From assembly GCA_001600095.1 (NCBI GenBank), contig BCIX01000003.1:620001-684000 (forward strand): 64,000 nt of DNA, read 5' to 3'. Positions within the stretch are counted from its first letter, which is position 1, and every line of letters begins with the position of its first letter. A program made the translations under genes and the position numbers. Below are positions 9,084 through 20,767 of this stretch, piece by piece. Below the pieces are notes generated by a model, which was not told the origin of the DNA, made no database searches, and saw only the letters and a list, made by a program, of their open reading frames with translations. The DNA is from Bullera alba (taxonomy: Eukaryota > Basidiomycota > Tremellomycetes > Tremellales > Bulleraceae).

Positions 9084-9980
9084 ATGGGGGGACGGAAAGT
9101 ACCTACATCAGAGGTGATGCTTCGACTGGCCGAGGCCGCCGGTCTGAAGATCGCCAACGAGGAGTCCACTGCAATAGCAGTTGAGAGGTCTTCACATACA
9201 AACCCAGCCACAGATTCCAGCTACGACAAGCTGACTGTCACTTGCGTTCCGAGCACCGACGCTAGGGCCACAGACAGGACCACAGACCCCTCCGCAGATC
9301 GGAAGAAGTTGATGAATGAGACAACCTATTTCATCAGGAACTTTCCCAACGGTACCAGCGATGGCTATCGCGAGGCAAAGAAGGAAATTGGTCAGTGGAC
9401 TGTCGAGTGCGAAACAGACGAGAAGAACAACAAGAGTTTAAGATGGCAGAATGACCAGGGGATAGCCATGAGCGCTTACGGGTCCACTACCGATCGGGAG
9501 ATGATCACAGAATTCTGGTACGAGGTACCGATACCCGAGCTCATGCTCCAAATGGCCGAAGACGCCGCCAAGGAGATCACCGACAAAGATCACACCGCGA
9601 TTTCAGTTGTAAGAGCCAAACACACTGGCGTCGTTGCCAAGTCCACCAACCCTGACAAGATCACAGTTACGTGCGTTCCGAACACTGACGATCGTGCCAG
9701 TACTGCTGATCGAAAGGCGCTCCTGCATGATGTCACCGCGTTCCTCGGGACGTTCCCGGAGGGTCTGAGCGAAGGATACCGACAGACATCCAAAGAAGAC
9801 TGGACCGAGACCTATGAGCCAAACGATGAAAGTTCCAAGAGGCTCAGAGGGTGGCATAGTGACTCGGGGCTGTTCATGATTGCCTGGGGCTCCAGTACCG
9901 ATCCAAAGCATCGAGTGAAGACGGAGTACTGGTATCAAGAGTTGCCTGCGGATGATGAGGCCAGCGAGGCAGAGACTTGA
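9084..9980 (+). CDS. Array gene B: intronless in-frame fusion of two copies of the array domain
   Basis: Uninterrupted frame of 298 residues from the ATG at 9084. It contains the array domain twice. Copy one (about 1-150) starts TSEVMLRLAEAAG and ends ITEFWYE; it is most like array gene C, including its N-terminus and its upstream DNA. Copy two (about 151-298) starts PELMLQMAEDAAKEITDK and ends TEYWYQELPADDEASEAET; it is most like array gene A. The two meet at WYEVPIPELMLQM without a linker, and copy two has no start codon of its own. The gene therefore looks like a C-type gene joined to an A-type gene by loss of the sequence between them. Copy one has drifted most. The family and function are not recognised. 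Confidence 0.72.
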   Translation: MGGRKVPTSEVMLRLAEAAGLKIANEESTAIAVERSSHTNPATDSSYDKLTVTCVPSTDARATDRTTDPSADRKKLMNETTYFIRNFPNGTSDGYREAKKEIGQWTVECETDEKNNKSLRWQNDQGIAMSAYGSTTDREMITEFWYEVPIPELMLQMAEDAAKEITDKDHTAISVVRAKHTGVVAKSTNPDKITVTCVPNTDDRASTADRKALLHDVTAFLGTFPEGLSEGYRQTSKEDWTETYEPNDESSKRLRGWHSDSGLFMIAWGSSTDPKHRVKTEYWYQELPADDEASEAET

Positions 9981-10527
9981 GTCCGTGAACTGCTCGTATG
10001 CATATGACTCCATGACGCTTGCTTGCACCTCGTCCGTCCTTGGCTGTTGTCCATTGACTCGACTTCCTTGATCATGCCCTGCCGGGAGAGAAGCTGAATC
10101 GGCCAGAACTACAACACCGACTCGCACAAAGTGCAGCCGCCGGTCTACGCTTAGAGAAGGCTCACGCGTAGACGACTCTCAAAGTAGGATGGACTCACTA
10201 GCATGTGTGTAGCAAGTCCTTGTGAAGCGGCAGGAAGTGTAAGCGTCAAACCTGACGAGAATTCAGATGACGCCGAGCCAGATCGATGGAACACCACAAA
10301 TCTTCTACCCTCAATCGTCTGATCTCCTGGCCCATCCCTGACCACTTGGGTCAGTGCATAGTAGAGAGTTTTGCCGGCAGGACAAGGATGATGAAGTTGG
10401 GCTTCAACGTCCCTCGAACGGGTATTACATGCGAATCCAACATACCGTACGTCTGCTATCAATGCACCATCCGGTACTCTCGGTCTGAGTGCCCCACCGA
10501 ACACAAGAAATGGGGTCAGTACTCAGT
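9981..10527. other. Spacer after fused array gene B
   Basis: Non-coding by appearance. Open frames on both strands (for example minus 10151..10504 and plus 10286..10576) overlap each other and match no family. The stretch just after the stop resembles the 3' sequence of gene A, and the last part leads into the duplicated promoter block. Confidence 0.4.
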
Positions 10528-10920
10528 TCCACCTGTGACCTCACACACCCCGGGCAGTACTTGCTTTGATTATTGATATCGGATGACGGAATTCCCCCGT
10601 AGGCCTTACCGTAGGCCGTAAGCGCGATTACAGTCCAGCGAATGTACTGGAAGCAAAGCAGAAACTTGCTCATGAGTATGACTGTCTCTCACACGTGCAC
10701 AACAGCGGACATTGACGCTGCCTTTGTGTCAGAACCCCGTCGATTCGGCATCCACTTCTCAAACACTTCGTCGGATCCTCCGTTGCATTGTAGCCCCGTC
10801 ATATCCTACACCTCACATCCGTGGATTAACGTAACAATACCTCTGACTCTCCCTCTCCCTCGATATTCCCCACTCTGCTGAGTGCTCTTCTGGCGCATAC
10901 CTCACACCATATCTTGACTG
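10528..10920 (+). repeat. Duplicated upstream block, copy 2 (pairs with 8721..9060)
   Basis: Homologous to the block upstream of gene B, with the same order of matching tracts, ending in a GACTGTTTGA..GATCTTGT segment just before the ATG. This copy carries a short extra repetition of CCGTAGGCC near 10600..10618. Confidence 0.85.
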
Positions 10921-10940
10921 TTTGAACGATCTTGTTGGCC

Positions 10941-11381
10941 ATGGGAAATATAACGACATCAGAGGTGATGCTTCGGCTGGCCGAGAAGGCCGCGCTGGAT
11001 ATGACCAGCAAGAAGTCGACTGCGGTATCAGCCGTGAAGTCTCAACACACAATCGCAGCCACAAACTCCACTTACGACAAGCTGACCATCACCTCCGTTC
11101 CAAGCGCCGACGCCGGTGCCGAAGAAGCAGACCGAAAGGCATTGACACAAGAGCTGAAGCAATTCATCGAAAGCTTTCCGAAGGGTACGAGCTATGGTTA
11201 CCGCGAGGCAATGAAAGAAGGCTGGACCGTAAGCCACGAACCGAGCAAAGCCAGCACCAAGAGGTTCAGAGGGTGGCAGAACGACACGGGCCTGAACATG
11301 CTTGCTTGTTGGCGCACTGCTGATCCGACGCAGGAAGTCACGACGGAGTTCTGGTACCAAGAGCCGACTGCGGACGAGTGA
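10941..11381 (+). CDS. Array gene C: intronless hypothetical protein, single domain
   Basis: Uninterrupted frame of 146 residues from the ATG at 10941. It is the fourth copy of the array domain: TSEVMLRLAEKAALDM, STAVSAVKSQHT, YDKLTITSVPSADA, EEADRKAL, FIESFPKGTSYGYREA, GWQNDTGLNM and TEFWYQEPTADE. It shares its N-terminus, YDKLT segment and upstream DNA with the first half of gene B, so these two are the closest pair. The acidic C-terminal tail is shorter than in A. No signal peptide or membrane segment is visible. Function unknown. Confidence 0.7.
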   Translation: MGNITTSEVMLRLAEKAALDMTSKKSTAVSAVKSQHTIAATNSTYDKLTITSVPSADAGAEEADRKALTQELKQFIESFPKGTSYGYREAMKEGWTVSHEPSKASTKRFRGWQNDTGLNMLACWRTADPTQEVTTEFWYQEPTADE

Positions 11382-13883
11382 GGCCAGCCGCCGCCAGCTA
11401 GGTAGCGTGTGTGATCTGCTCGAATGCATGTGATGCATCTCGCTAGGGGGCCGCTCGAGAGCGTCTTTGCAAGCGAAAGATGGGTCCTCTTGGGCGTTGA
11501 TGATCGACACTGAATCCCGGACAGGGCAGCCGTACACTCACACATGCTCGTGGTCGACTGACGAGCGAGGAGATAGGCTTACCAGCAGGTTGCGAATCCT
11601 CGTGAGATCTGCGGGTACCGGCCGACCTTACATGACTTCGAGTTGGCAGGAGTTGGCGCTGTGCCGGATCAACGAAACGCCACGACTCTGCTAGCCACGA
11701 TCGACGCCCGGTCACTCTTCCTGTCTAACCTCCGGTAGTCTCCGGTCCACCTCGCTTCCACGTTCGATGCCAAAAGCATGAGGCGGCTGGAGGATCCGAG
11801 ATGCACAATGGCCACCTGACGATCCGGCCGCAAGAGCGCCATTGAGGCGTTAGCTGATCGCCGACGCCATCCGACGCCGAGATGATTTGCAGCCGTGGAA
11901 GTAAGGTTTAGCCTCTCCGATCTATCAGGCTGAGAGATCTCGTTCTCGGTGGTAACTGGGTCAGACGAACAATACCACCGAACTACCATACAAATGCGCC
12001 ATGCGAGGCCAAAAAAAGCTGCGCTGGGTGTCGCTAGGATGCGGAGATGACAGAGGATGACAGCGATACTTCTCCGGAAGCGGTCGTCCCTGGCCACCAA
12101 ATCTTATCACAAACGAGATCTGCGACGATTATTCATCGATCAGTGCCTGGAGTATCTCGCGGTGGATTGATGATGCTCATCAGATGCGCATGATGAGTCA
12201 GACGACCGCTCCGAATTGGCTGTGCTGGACTCGGGCTCCGGCCATACTGCATCATCAATCGATCACCCCTCGGCCGGAGCAATGCTCGTGGCAGAAGAGT
12301 GTCTCTAGTCGGGTGTAGACTGCGGTATACCTCGAGCTTGTCGACACATACCACACGTAATGCTACCGGCAGCTCGTCTCTAACAAATAATCCTCGGCAG
12401 CATCTTGGCCTTGGACAGTTTGTTACAGGAGTCATTCAAGCGCGTGGTGAGAGTGCTGGGTCACACCACGGATATGGAAGTAGAGTAAATCCGACGGACA
12501 CTGCTCTGCGCACATGTCTCTTATCGGTCTTTCCATGCCGACGATCCCCCCAAACCCGACACGCTATGGCTGGGCAGTGGCTGCAGCTGGTCTCGTATCG
12601 AGATACACGGGAAGCGTGCATGCTTAAGACTGCCTGTTACCAGATTATGCAACGTAGAAGGTTCCGAAGAGCATCCCACTGTGACAAGTGACAAGGCTTC
12701 CCGCACTGTGCGGAAAATCCCTGGGCGATAACGTTTTGACGTTGCGGTACGTGATAGCCCTGGCAGCCGAAGATTACTCCGAGGCTAGAGTTCCCGAGAT
12801 TCCCATGCATGTCCGTAAGCGCGTAAGCTTACCGACGTGCCTCATCCTCTCTTCTTCTCACATGTTTGCATTGTGCAGTTGGTCATGCATGGTCTGATCG
12901 TCCCGCGGCCGTGATGAGCTATGAACGCGGATGTCGCGGAGGTATGCACAACAACGCGCGTGATCTTCCTCCGACACAAGATGCCCGAGTCATGCCCGCG
13001 TTAAACTTCCCGCATCCGGCGAATCGATCATCCTAGTGGCCAATCCACTGGCGCAGAGTCCTGCAGAGTGGCAGACTGATCGATCTGCAGGCTGAACAGA
13101 AAGTGAAACCGGGCGCTGCATTGATCGTCCTGTCTCACTCAAGCAAGCAGGGTCGTGCAGGGACGTGCCCTGTCGTGTCCTGTCGTGCCTCTGATCGTAC
13201 CGGACCGTCTCCGGAAAGGCGTTTTGTGACGACGCCCATCGGACGACCGCGGATGGGCACAGGCAGGAATACGCATGAATGCGCTGCGACAGTCCCTGTC
13301 CGGTCTTCCTCTGGCCTCTGGTCCGCCCTGCTGTTCTGCCCTGGTCTGCCACCAAATTCTTCCAGAATCGTTCCGGAAGTCTCGTAATACCGTCCGGGAC
13401 GGGATCTCCTCAGCATTTATGGCGCTGTGGGCTGCCGTAGGGCGTCGAAGAGAGCCGAGGCCTGTGGTCTGAACGCGATGAATGCTAATGCGCTGATGAA
13501 CGACCTTGAACGACGCCCACTTCGACATTAGGGGCTATCGATTACGGCGTTTGAGCGCCCAAGAACTACTTTGACTCAGTACAGACGTGTCATGACCGCC
13601 TCAATCTCTGATCGACTGCTCGTCCGTCCAGGTCCGTCCTTCTACACCGAGTAGACCGTCACCTCGAGGAGTCGGGGTCAAGCATACATTACTCAGCCGT
13701 TTTCGGTAAGACATACATCTTACAGCACTTGTCGGTCCCAATTCGCTCGCCCGGTTCCAAGCTAGACGCATAGATATACCGGGTCATAGGTCGTCACCAC
13801 TGCAACGTTGGTCCTGTCAGCATCATCATCGTTCATCACTCGTTCATACCACCATCACCACTGCTACCACAGCCATACTTGCC
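11382..13883. other. Gene-poor 2.5-kb stretch
   Basis: No frame here shows splice-compatible structure or family motifs on either strand. Around 13140..13260 there are imperfect short repeats of CCTGTCGTG and overlapping minus-strand frames rich in Arg/Gly/Pro, typical of chance frames in GC-rich DNA. The final few hundred bases before 13884 probably include promoter and leader of the next gene. I found no tRNA, 5S rRNA or transposon feature. Confidence 0.45.
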
Positions 13884-15714
13884 ATGGGTCTATTCTCAAG
13901 GAGCAACAAGCCAAATGGCCCGGCCGGACGATCGAGCTCTCAGTCTCGTGTGCCCAAATCGCGGGCCTCACCCTCGCTGGCTTCGGTATTCCAGTTTGCC
14001 CAGGCGCCAGAGGTGCCAGAGCCCGTCGTGCCCGTGAGAGAGTCTTGGAAGTTCAAGGTGGTCGTCGATCCTCTTCCCCTCGAACACGGCACTTTCACTA
14101 TCGATGTCGACCCGGAAGACACTTCCGACGCCATCAGGCAAGCCGTCATGGCACACCTTGACCTCGCCTCGGTCAGCATCTTCAAGGTAAGTCGACCGTG
14201 GTCGAGATACAATTGCTCTCGCTGACTCTCGCAGGTCCGTATACCCTCTGCTGCTGTCAACCAGGCCAGAGAGTACCAGACTCGATATCGGCAACCAGCC
14301 AATTTGCTAGGACCATTCCCCTGCTTCAACTTGGACGACCCTCGTCACGTCTCTTGTGATTGGGACACATGTGCCCCTCAAACCGTCGCTGCCCCCACGA
14401 TCAGAGATTGGTTCCCAGAACACCGCGAGACCGAAACCTTCTCGATACTTGTCAAGAGTGCAGTCGGTTCTTCTTCCAGTGAGTAAAGCATGCTCGAGAA
14501 TGCTTCCAAACTAACTGTTCTAGGCGCTCTTCCCCCACTAAGCATCCTCATGCACTTCGCACCGAGCGAGTCACGCAGATCCTCCTCTGCTCCCTCTCAA
14601 TGCAAGACCCAGCGCGCACCTTTGCCCCTAAGCATATCCCAAGACGCCACCGTGGCTCAGCTCAAATGTGCCATCCTCCAAGCCGACGGACGACAGCCGT
14701 ACGACGAGTCTGGCTCCCTTAAATCCGAAGCCGCCAAAGTCGTCCTGTGGAAGGTCGAGATGAGCAAAGAGGAGATGGTGGTGATTGGCGAGAGAGGCGG
14801 ACTGAAAAGGGGAAGAATGCCCTGGCCGTGAGTCGAGCTTAGCCTCCAACGAGGATGTAGCTGATCGGAATAGATACCCGCCCAACTCGCCAGTGCCAGT
14901 TGCAGTGAATGACGACCAACGCTTGGTCAAAGATTACTTCTCGGCAGAGTACGACTTTGTTTCCGTCATGGTCCAGCTGTCAGTCTGGTTACCAGCTTCG
15001 ATCGACGACACGATGCCTCGAGCCAGCCTTTCCGACGCCCCGGTATTCAAATACCCAATGGACTTTACGGTACTTGACCAAGTCAAGCCACCCGCCTTTG
15101 GCGTCAGGAGCAGCAGCGACCCCATCGTCAGGTCTTCCCGACAACGACCATCCACCGCCCCAGTGACCAGCTCTCGCACCGGTGGTGCCGACCCCAGCCC
15201 TTCGTTTGGTCATGCTTCTCGTTCTGGATCCCTCACCCCCAATTTCGGGGAGAGCACACGACACAGAGCGATCTCGCCTCTGGCTACATCCGTCACCGTG
15301 CCCACTGGGCTTGGTATCTCCCTCTCGAACCCGTCCTCCCCTATCACCGGTACGCGAAATAGGGGATCCCTCTCCCCCTCTCTCGCTGAATCGGCCACTT
15401 CGTCCTCCTCCTCGTCCTCTTCGAACTCGTCCACTGGGGAGAGTAGTGTGCCAAGTCTCACATTCAGCGAACTCAACTTGTCGGCCTTCTCGTCCGAAGC
15501 GGAGGATATCGTTTCCCCCCTGCCGACCCCGGAAGTCGAGCGACACGAATGGCTGGGCTCCTCGAAGATGGGCTCGAAGGCGAGTCACAGTTCCGACGCA
15601 ATAACGACCCATGCCATGGTCACCGAATTGGGTGAGACCAAGCGAACCAACAGCCTCAAAGTGATGAGCCTGGGTTCCATGGGCTGGAGAAGAGGTGGCA
15701 AAGTCGGTCTCTGA
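13884..15714 (+). CDS. Hypothetical protein with possible crinkler-like (ubiquitin-like) segment and disordered Ser-rich tail
   Basis: Exons 13884..14186, 14235..14478, 14524..14827 and 14874..15714 give 563 residues. The N-terminal part contains a folded stretch (SWKFKVVVDPLPLEHGTFTIDV, residues about 53-75). Residues about 190-285 include ISQDATVAQLKCAILQADG and, after an insertion, VVLWKVEMSKEEM. Strand, helix VAQLKxxI and LWKV spacing resembles the ubiquitin-like header of crinkler-type proteins, which occurs in many basidiomycetes; this is a weak resemblance only. From about residue 330 the protein is Ser/Pro-rich with a poly-Ser run and looks disordered. No catalytic domain is visible. 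The four exons join in phase with standard sites. Confidence 0.7.
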
Positions 15715-16249
15715 GCCGTCGAGGAACTAGACAACCCAATAGATCAATCACTTACGGACAATCACCAGAATACGGATTATGAAAAGTTGTACAGGACGCT
15801 CCTTGTAGATATAGAAACATATGCAATGCTTTGTAACCATGAGATAACTTGGGACCATGGAAGTCTCTGACCATAAGACAGCACGCTTTCGCCTCACTAC
15901 TGCAAAGCACAGGATCACAGGGCCAAGGAGTCGAGACGGTGAGGCCGCCAGAAGGCCAGTACTCCCAGGCGGAGCGGACTTGGCTTGAATCTCCGCGTCG
16001 TGTCAGCATCCGGTCGCGCCGGCACGCAAAGAAAGACCTCTTCCCTGCTCATCTGAGTGTATCTTCACGACTCTCCTCACCTTCCCTTAACACGACATCA
16101 GCACATCCCGAAACCGCCCAATCAGTGGTTTGAATACCACTTCTTCGTTCAAAAGCTCTCAAAAACACTCCGTCACTCGTTCAAGGCCCACAATAAGAAG
16201 AAATCCCTCACTATCGACTTGCACCGCTCCACACCTCGAAAACCTTGTC
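15715..16249. other. Intergenic region upstream of the desaturase
   Basis: 535 bases between two plus-strand genes: the 3' UTR of the hypothetical protein and the promoter and leader of the desaturase. Nothing further is recognised. Confidence 0.45.
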
Positions 16250-17720
16250 ATGTCGTCTTATTTCAGCTCTAGACTGACCAGGCGCACAAAAACGGCCGTC
16301 CAATCACGACCTATCGACTCGCCCATCATTTCCGACTCTGCGTCAAGCTTGGACTCGACCTGGTCCGACTCTGAGACCTCGACTTCGACCCCGCCCTCGC
16401 CACCACGTTCTACCTCGGAACACGCGAAGGATGAGCTCGAAGATGACCCCTTCCCCGACTTTCTCTGGATGACCACCGAGGAGCCTCATAGGTCTAGACG
16501 GATGGCGATCCTCAAAGCCCACCCAGAAGTGAGTCGGCGTCAAGTATCTGGGAGACCAGCTGATAGGGATAGGTCCGGAAATTGATGGGTCCCACACCTT
16601 ACACCGCCCCTCTGGTCCTCTTTGTCCTCTCTGTCCAGCTCACCTGCGCCTACCTCCTCCGAAACACGCACCCCTTTTGCTGGAAGTTCCTCCTTGTCGC
16701 ATATGCGATTGGCGGGACAGCCAACCAGAACATCTTCCTGTCTATCCATGAGATTACCCACAATCTCGCTTTCAAGGGCATCAAGGCGAACAAGCTCCTA
16801 GCGATCTTCTCCAATTTGTCTATCGGAGTTCCATACGCCATGGCATTCAAGGGATATCACATTGAACACCACAAGTTCCTCGGGGAAGATGGCATCGACA
16901 CCGATTTACCGAGCAGATTCGAAGCCATCGTCCTGAACAATGTCGCCGGAAAGACCTTCTTTGCGTGAGTACTGACCGTCGGTCGCGGAAAAATCATCAG
17001 AACGCTGATCTTATCTTCCAGCACGTTCCAGATCCTGTTCTACGCCCTTCGACCGGGATTCATTCGAACGCAGAAACCCACCCCTTGGCACTTCATCAAT
17101 CTCGCCGCTGTACTCTCCTTCGACGCCCTGCTGGTCAAGACGCTCGGATGGTATTCGTTGGTATACCTAATCATGAGCTCATTCTTCGCTGGAAGTTTGC
17201 ACCCCTGTGCTGCGCACTTCATCGCCGAGCATTACCTCATGGAGGGACCACAGGCGACTGTGAACGAAAAGGGCGAGGCGGACTTTGTCGGTTTGGGTCA
17301 AGAAACCACTAGCTACTATGGCAAGCTCAACTGGCTGTGTTACAATGTGAGTCAAGAGTCGACTTCCAGCGCTGAACCCTTCAGGTCGGTTACCATAACG
17401 AACACCACGACTTTCCCTCTGTCCCATGGACAAAGCTGCCCGAACTACGCAGAATCGCTGCAGACTTTTACGACCCGCTCCCTACCCACACCTCGTGGCC
17501 ATATGTCACTTGGAAGTTCATCACGGATCCAAGTATCGGCATGTGGTCCCGAGCCAAGCGGGAAGGCCGAGGGGAGAAGCTTGATCCTCAGGTGTGGAGC
17601 GCATCTGTCCAGAATGCCACTCGGGAAGTCGGCCAGGCGGACATGGATGAGATGGTGGAGATTGGCTACGGCAGTGACAGAGAGGAGGTGAATGGGGATG
17701 TCAAGATCAAGCCTCAGTGA
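16250..17720 (+). CDS. Sphingolipid (dihydroceramide) delta-4 desaturase
   Basis: Exons 16250..16528, 16573..16964, 17022..17346 and 17385..17720 give 443 residues. The enzyme introduces the 4,5-trans double bond into the sphingoid base of dihydroceramide in the ER, a step towards fungal glucosylceramide. The N-terminal lipid-desaturase box (FLWMTTEEPHRSRRMAILKA, HPEVRKLMGPTP) follows a Ser/Thr-rich extension of about 75 residues that is longer than in animal DES1. Three di-iron histidine boxes are present: HEITHN (about 152), HIEHH (about 189) and HNEHH near the C-terminal third, together with HPCAAHFIAEHY. Hydrophobic segments flank them as in the family. It is convergent with the PPR gene, 210 bp away. 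Confidence 0.93.
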
Positions 17721-17930
17721 TATCTGGCGTTGACCGCTGGTTCGTGCACGCTGCTCTTGCCGTTATGTATAGAATGCATGTGTAAGTGGTGCTGCAGATG
17801 ATTGGGGTTGTGATACAAGTACAACAATGCGAATGGGTGATTATCATCATGACGTGCACGTACACTATCGTCTCGACTCTCTTCCTGATCGACGCCGTCC
17901 ATCATTGCGATTGACGGGTCCGCCCCAGGC

Positions 17931-20767
17931 TCACACGAAGAAATCCGAATTGGCATCGGCCAGCTTCCGGAAAGTCTCTCTAGACCTCTTATCTGGCCTC
18001 GACAGCGAGGGTGGCCTGTCGGACCATCGCACCTTCTCCTCGATCATGGGTAGGCTAAACCCTTGACCACTGACATCCTTCGATTTCGACTTCACTCCTA
18101 TCATCGACAACTTCTTGTTTCTCCTTCTGATCAAAGCCCTTCCGTACGCTTTAACCTTTTGCTCCAGGTAGGCGACCTCGTCTACCCTCTCGTGCATCAT
18201 CAACCGCTGTCTGAGCGCGACGACATCTTGGAAGAGCAGCATTGGCGGTAGATCCGATTCCGACACTGCGCTCTGATCCGTGGCGACGACGTCGAAGCCA
18301 GAGTACTGCAATCCTTCCGAAGCGTCTTTGATGCTTGAAGGCGGGTAGAGCTCTGTGAATTCGTTGACGAGGCGTAATGCAGCGTCGAGCTCGTTTGACA
18401 GAGTGTAGGCTTTGATCACACTAGTCCAGCATTGTTCGACCTGTCGTGGTCCGAGACCGATGAGGTATTTGAGTCGTCGGGTCAATGTCGAGTCGGGGGC
18501 CTTGGACGCCAAGACTGTAGATCCGTCCTTGGATCGCAAAATCGCTTCCTGGGTGTATTTCTGGTACAGGGGCCAAGTGTCTTTGGCCCATTGCCAATGA
18601 ATCGCTTTATCCTCCTTTGTAGCGTCGTGCCTGCCGACGCTGATGGAATCGAGCAGAGCGTGATATGTCCACCCATTGGGCGTAGTGTTCGGCGAGACAG
18701 CTCGGACCGACTCCCAGGTGGAATCCCAAACTTCCTTTGCGGCTTCTGCCGAGGGCGAATGAACCAAAACGACAGACAGGAAGCTGTTGACCAATTTCGC
18801 GTCCATCTTGACGGTGTAGAAAGGGTGGTCGAGGAGTGTACTGCCCTCTGGAGCGGATTGCTCGTAGAGTATCCTCTGGAATATCGCTTTCGCCTCGCGC
18901 AACGCATCCGCACTGGTTTGAGGCGTGTTGGAACTGGGCGCATCGGGGATGGTCTCCTCGAGGTACACGGCGTTGAGATCGCGAGGTTTGTCGAGATCTT
19001 GCGCTTCCGTGTCGACTTCAAGCTCGGGCGACTTGGTCGTCGACGACGCCTCCGTTTCTACCTTGACGAGTGACCTGGTAATGGTTGGCTTCCAGGCGGC
19101 GTACGTCTGGAACAAATGGACCATCATCTCCCTATCCGGTCCCGGCATAGCTCCCGTTCTTCCAACTGTCGACCATGCCAATCCGAGGTATTCCGACAAT
19201 ATCCACCTTGACCTCTCTATATCCCCCGCCCTCTTCGTTCCTGCCAACAAAGCTTTGAAGGTTTCCGGACCTGGCAGGTATTTCGACCAAAAGGTCCTCT
19301 TCTCATCCACGAACGGTATCGACGTTGCGTCCTGGTGCTTTCCTATCATCTGTCGGAGGTAGTCGAATCCTTCGAGATAGTCCTTCTTCGTACTGCCCAA
19401 TGCTCTAATAAGTGCGTCGTACTCCTCCCTCTGCGGCTCGACGGCCTTGCCCTCCGTGGTCATCTCGATGAAGAGATCCCGTGCGCGTTCGGGCTGTGGG
19501 TCATTTGGATCTGCGCAGATCTTGATCATGACGGTGTATAGGTCTTTATGTGGGTTTGGATGGGCGGCGAATCGCATATGCGTAAAGAGGTCACGAGCCA
19601 TGGCTCGGGATTGCGCTGTGGGCTGAGCTCGAGCAGAGGGCAGTCCGAGGTGCTCGAGAACGATCTCGTAACTCGATTGGGGTAAGGGCTCTCCGATACC
19701 CTCAAAGTCCTTCAGGTAGTCGATTGCTCTGTCGGGTTGAGGGGAAGAACTATAAGTGACCAAGGAGCGGATGAGGTGGTTGTGGTATTCCGTCTTCATC
19801 TTCAGACCAGCTAATACGAGTCAGCTTGATCGTCCGCTTTACTGGTACGCGGCCCAACTCACCATTGGCCATATGGGACATGATCTTCATTACCTCTCCA
19901 GGCTTTCCCGCTTTTGAATGCGCCTCCAGGATCTTCCCATAGTGCTTGTCTCCCAACTTGACACCATGTTCATTCATCATGATCATCACCTGTTCTGCGC
20001 CCCTGCCATCCTTGGCATCGACCAGCTGCTCAAACACCGCACCCCACTCTTGCTCCGTGATGAAGCCCTTTGGAATCGCCAGTGGATCCTCCCCTCCATG
20101 CGAAGTGCCGTCTTTGAGAGCCTTGCGAGAACGGTTTCTGGGCCGTTTCGACGGAGTGGCATGTTGAAGTGCGTCGAGGATCCTGGCCGTTCGGAATTGC
20201 GGGACTTGAGGCACTATTGCCGTTGACGAGCTTGCCTCCGACTCTGGTTCTCTAGGTGCCATTACACCGACTCTCTCCAGCTTCGCTTCCAAGGCTTTCA
20301 GAACCAACTTTCTCCGGTCGTAGGCTCTCAGTCCATCATTGGACGGACCGGCGATCATTCCGACAGAAGGCGACTGAGTCACCGTGTCCACTCCAGAGAG
20401 GATCAAAGCTGAGTAGAAATCCTTCAAGAGTTCTTCACTGAACTCCTCTTGCTCTATCGAGGCCGCTAGGGACAGCCTGTTCTTCGTATCATCCGGATCC
20501 GCGAGTGTGGGTATCTCCTCGTCAATGGGCTCTGCGTCGGGGGTGTACAGTGGTGCTGAGCGTATAGGCGGCTGCCACGGCTGAAATCGAGGTGGTAGCT
20601 GTTCTCCATATGCGCCGGGAGCAGGACTGTCAGGTAGGGGAAGAGCATTAGCAGGTTGTGCAGAGCTGTGGCAAAGGTTGAGGAGGGACTCACTTGTGCG
20701 TGTAGTACAGCCGCTTCAGGCGGGAGGATCGCATTCGGACCACCTTCCGAGCGAGTGAGCCGAGCAT
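17931..20767 (-). CDS. Pentatricopeptide-repeat-like protein, probably mitochondrial
   Basis: Exons on the minus strand: 20694..20767, 19863..20626 and 17931..19810, giving 905 residues. The N-terminus (MLGSLARKVVRMRSSRLKR) is basic, free of acidic residues and rich in Arg and hydroxyl residues, like a mitochondrial presequence. Helical pairs with PPR-type spacing are visible, for instance WGAVFEQLVDAKDGRGAEQV followed by MNEHGVKLGDKHYGKILEAH and a further repeat MANAGLKMKTEYHNHLIRSL, then ARDLFTHMRFAAHPNPHKDL. Such proteins bind organelle RNA and act in mitochondrial mRNA processing or translation. Which RNA it serves cannot be told. The long last exon (1.88 kb) is unusual next to the intron-rich neighbours. 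Confidence 0.78.

Noticed and set aside
10151..10576. Opposed open frames between array genes B and C
   Set aside because: They overlap each other, lack motifs and have no counterpart in the other spacer, so neither is supported.
11669..12691. Minus frame 11669..12100 and plus frame 12299..12691
   Set aside because: Amino-acid composition and absence of conserved blocks suggest chance; no flanking exons found.
12990..13528. Several overlapping Arg/Gly/Pro-rich frames on both strands
   Set aside because: Typical of GC-rich non-coding DNA; no splice-consistent model or family match.
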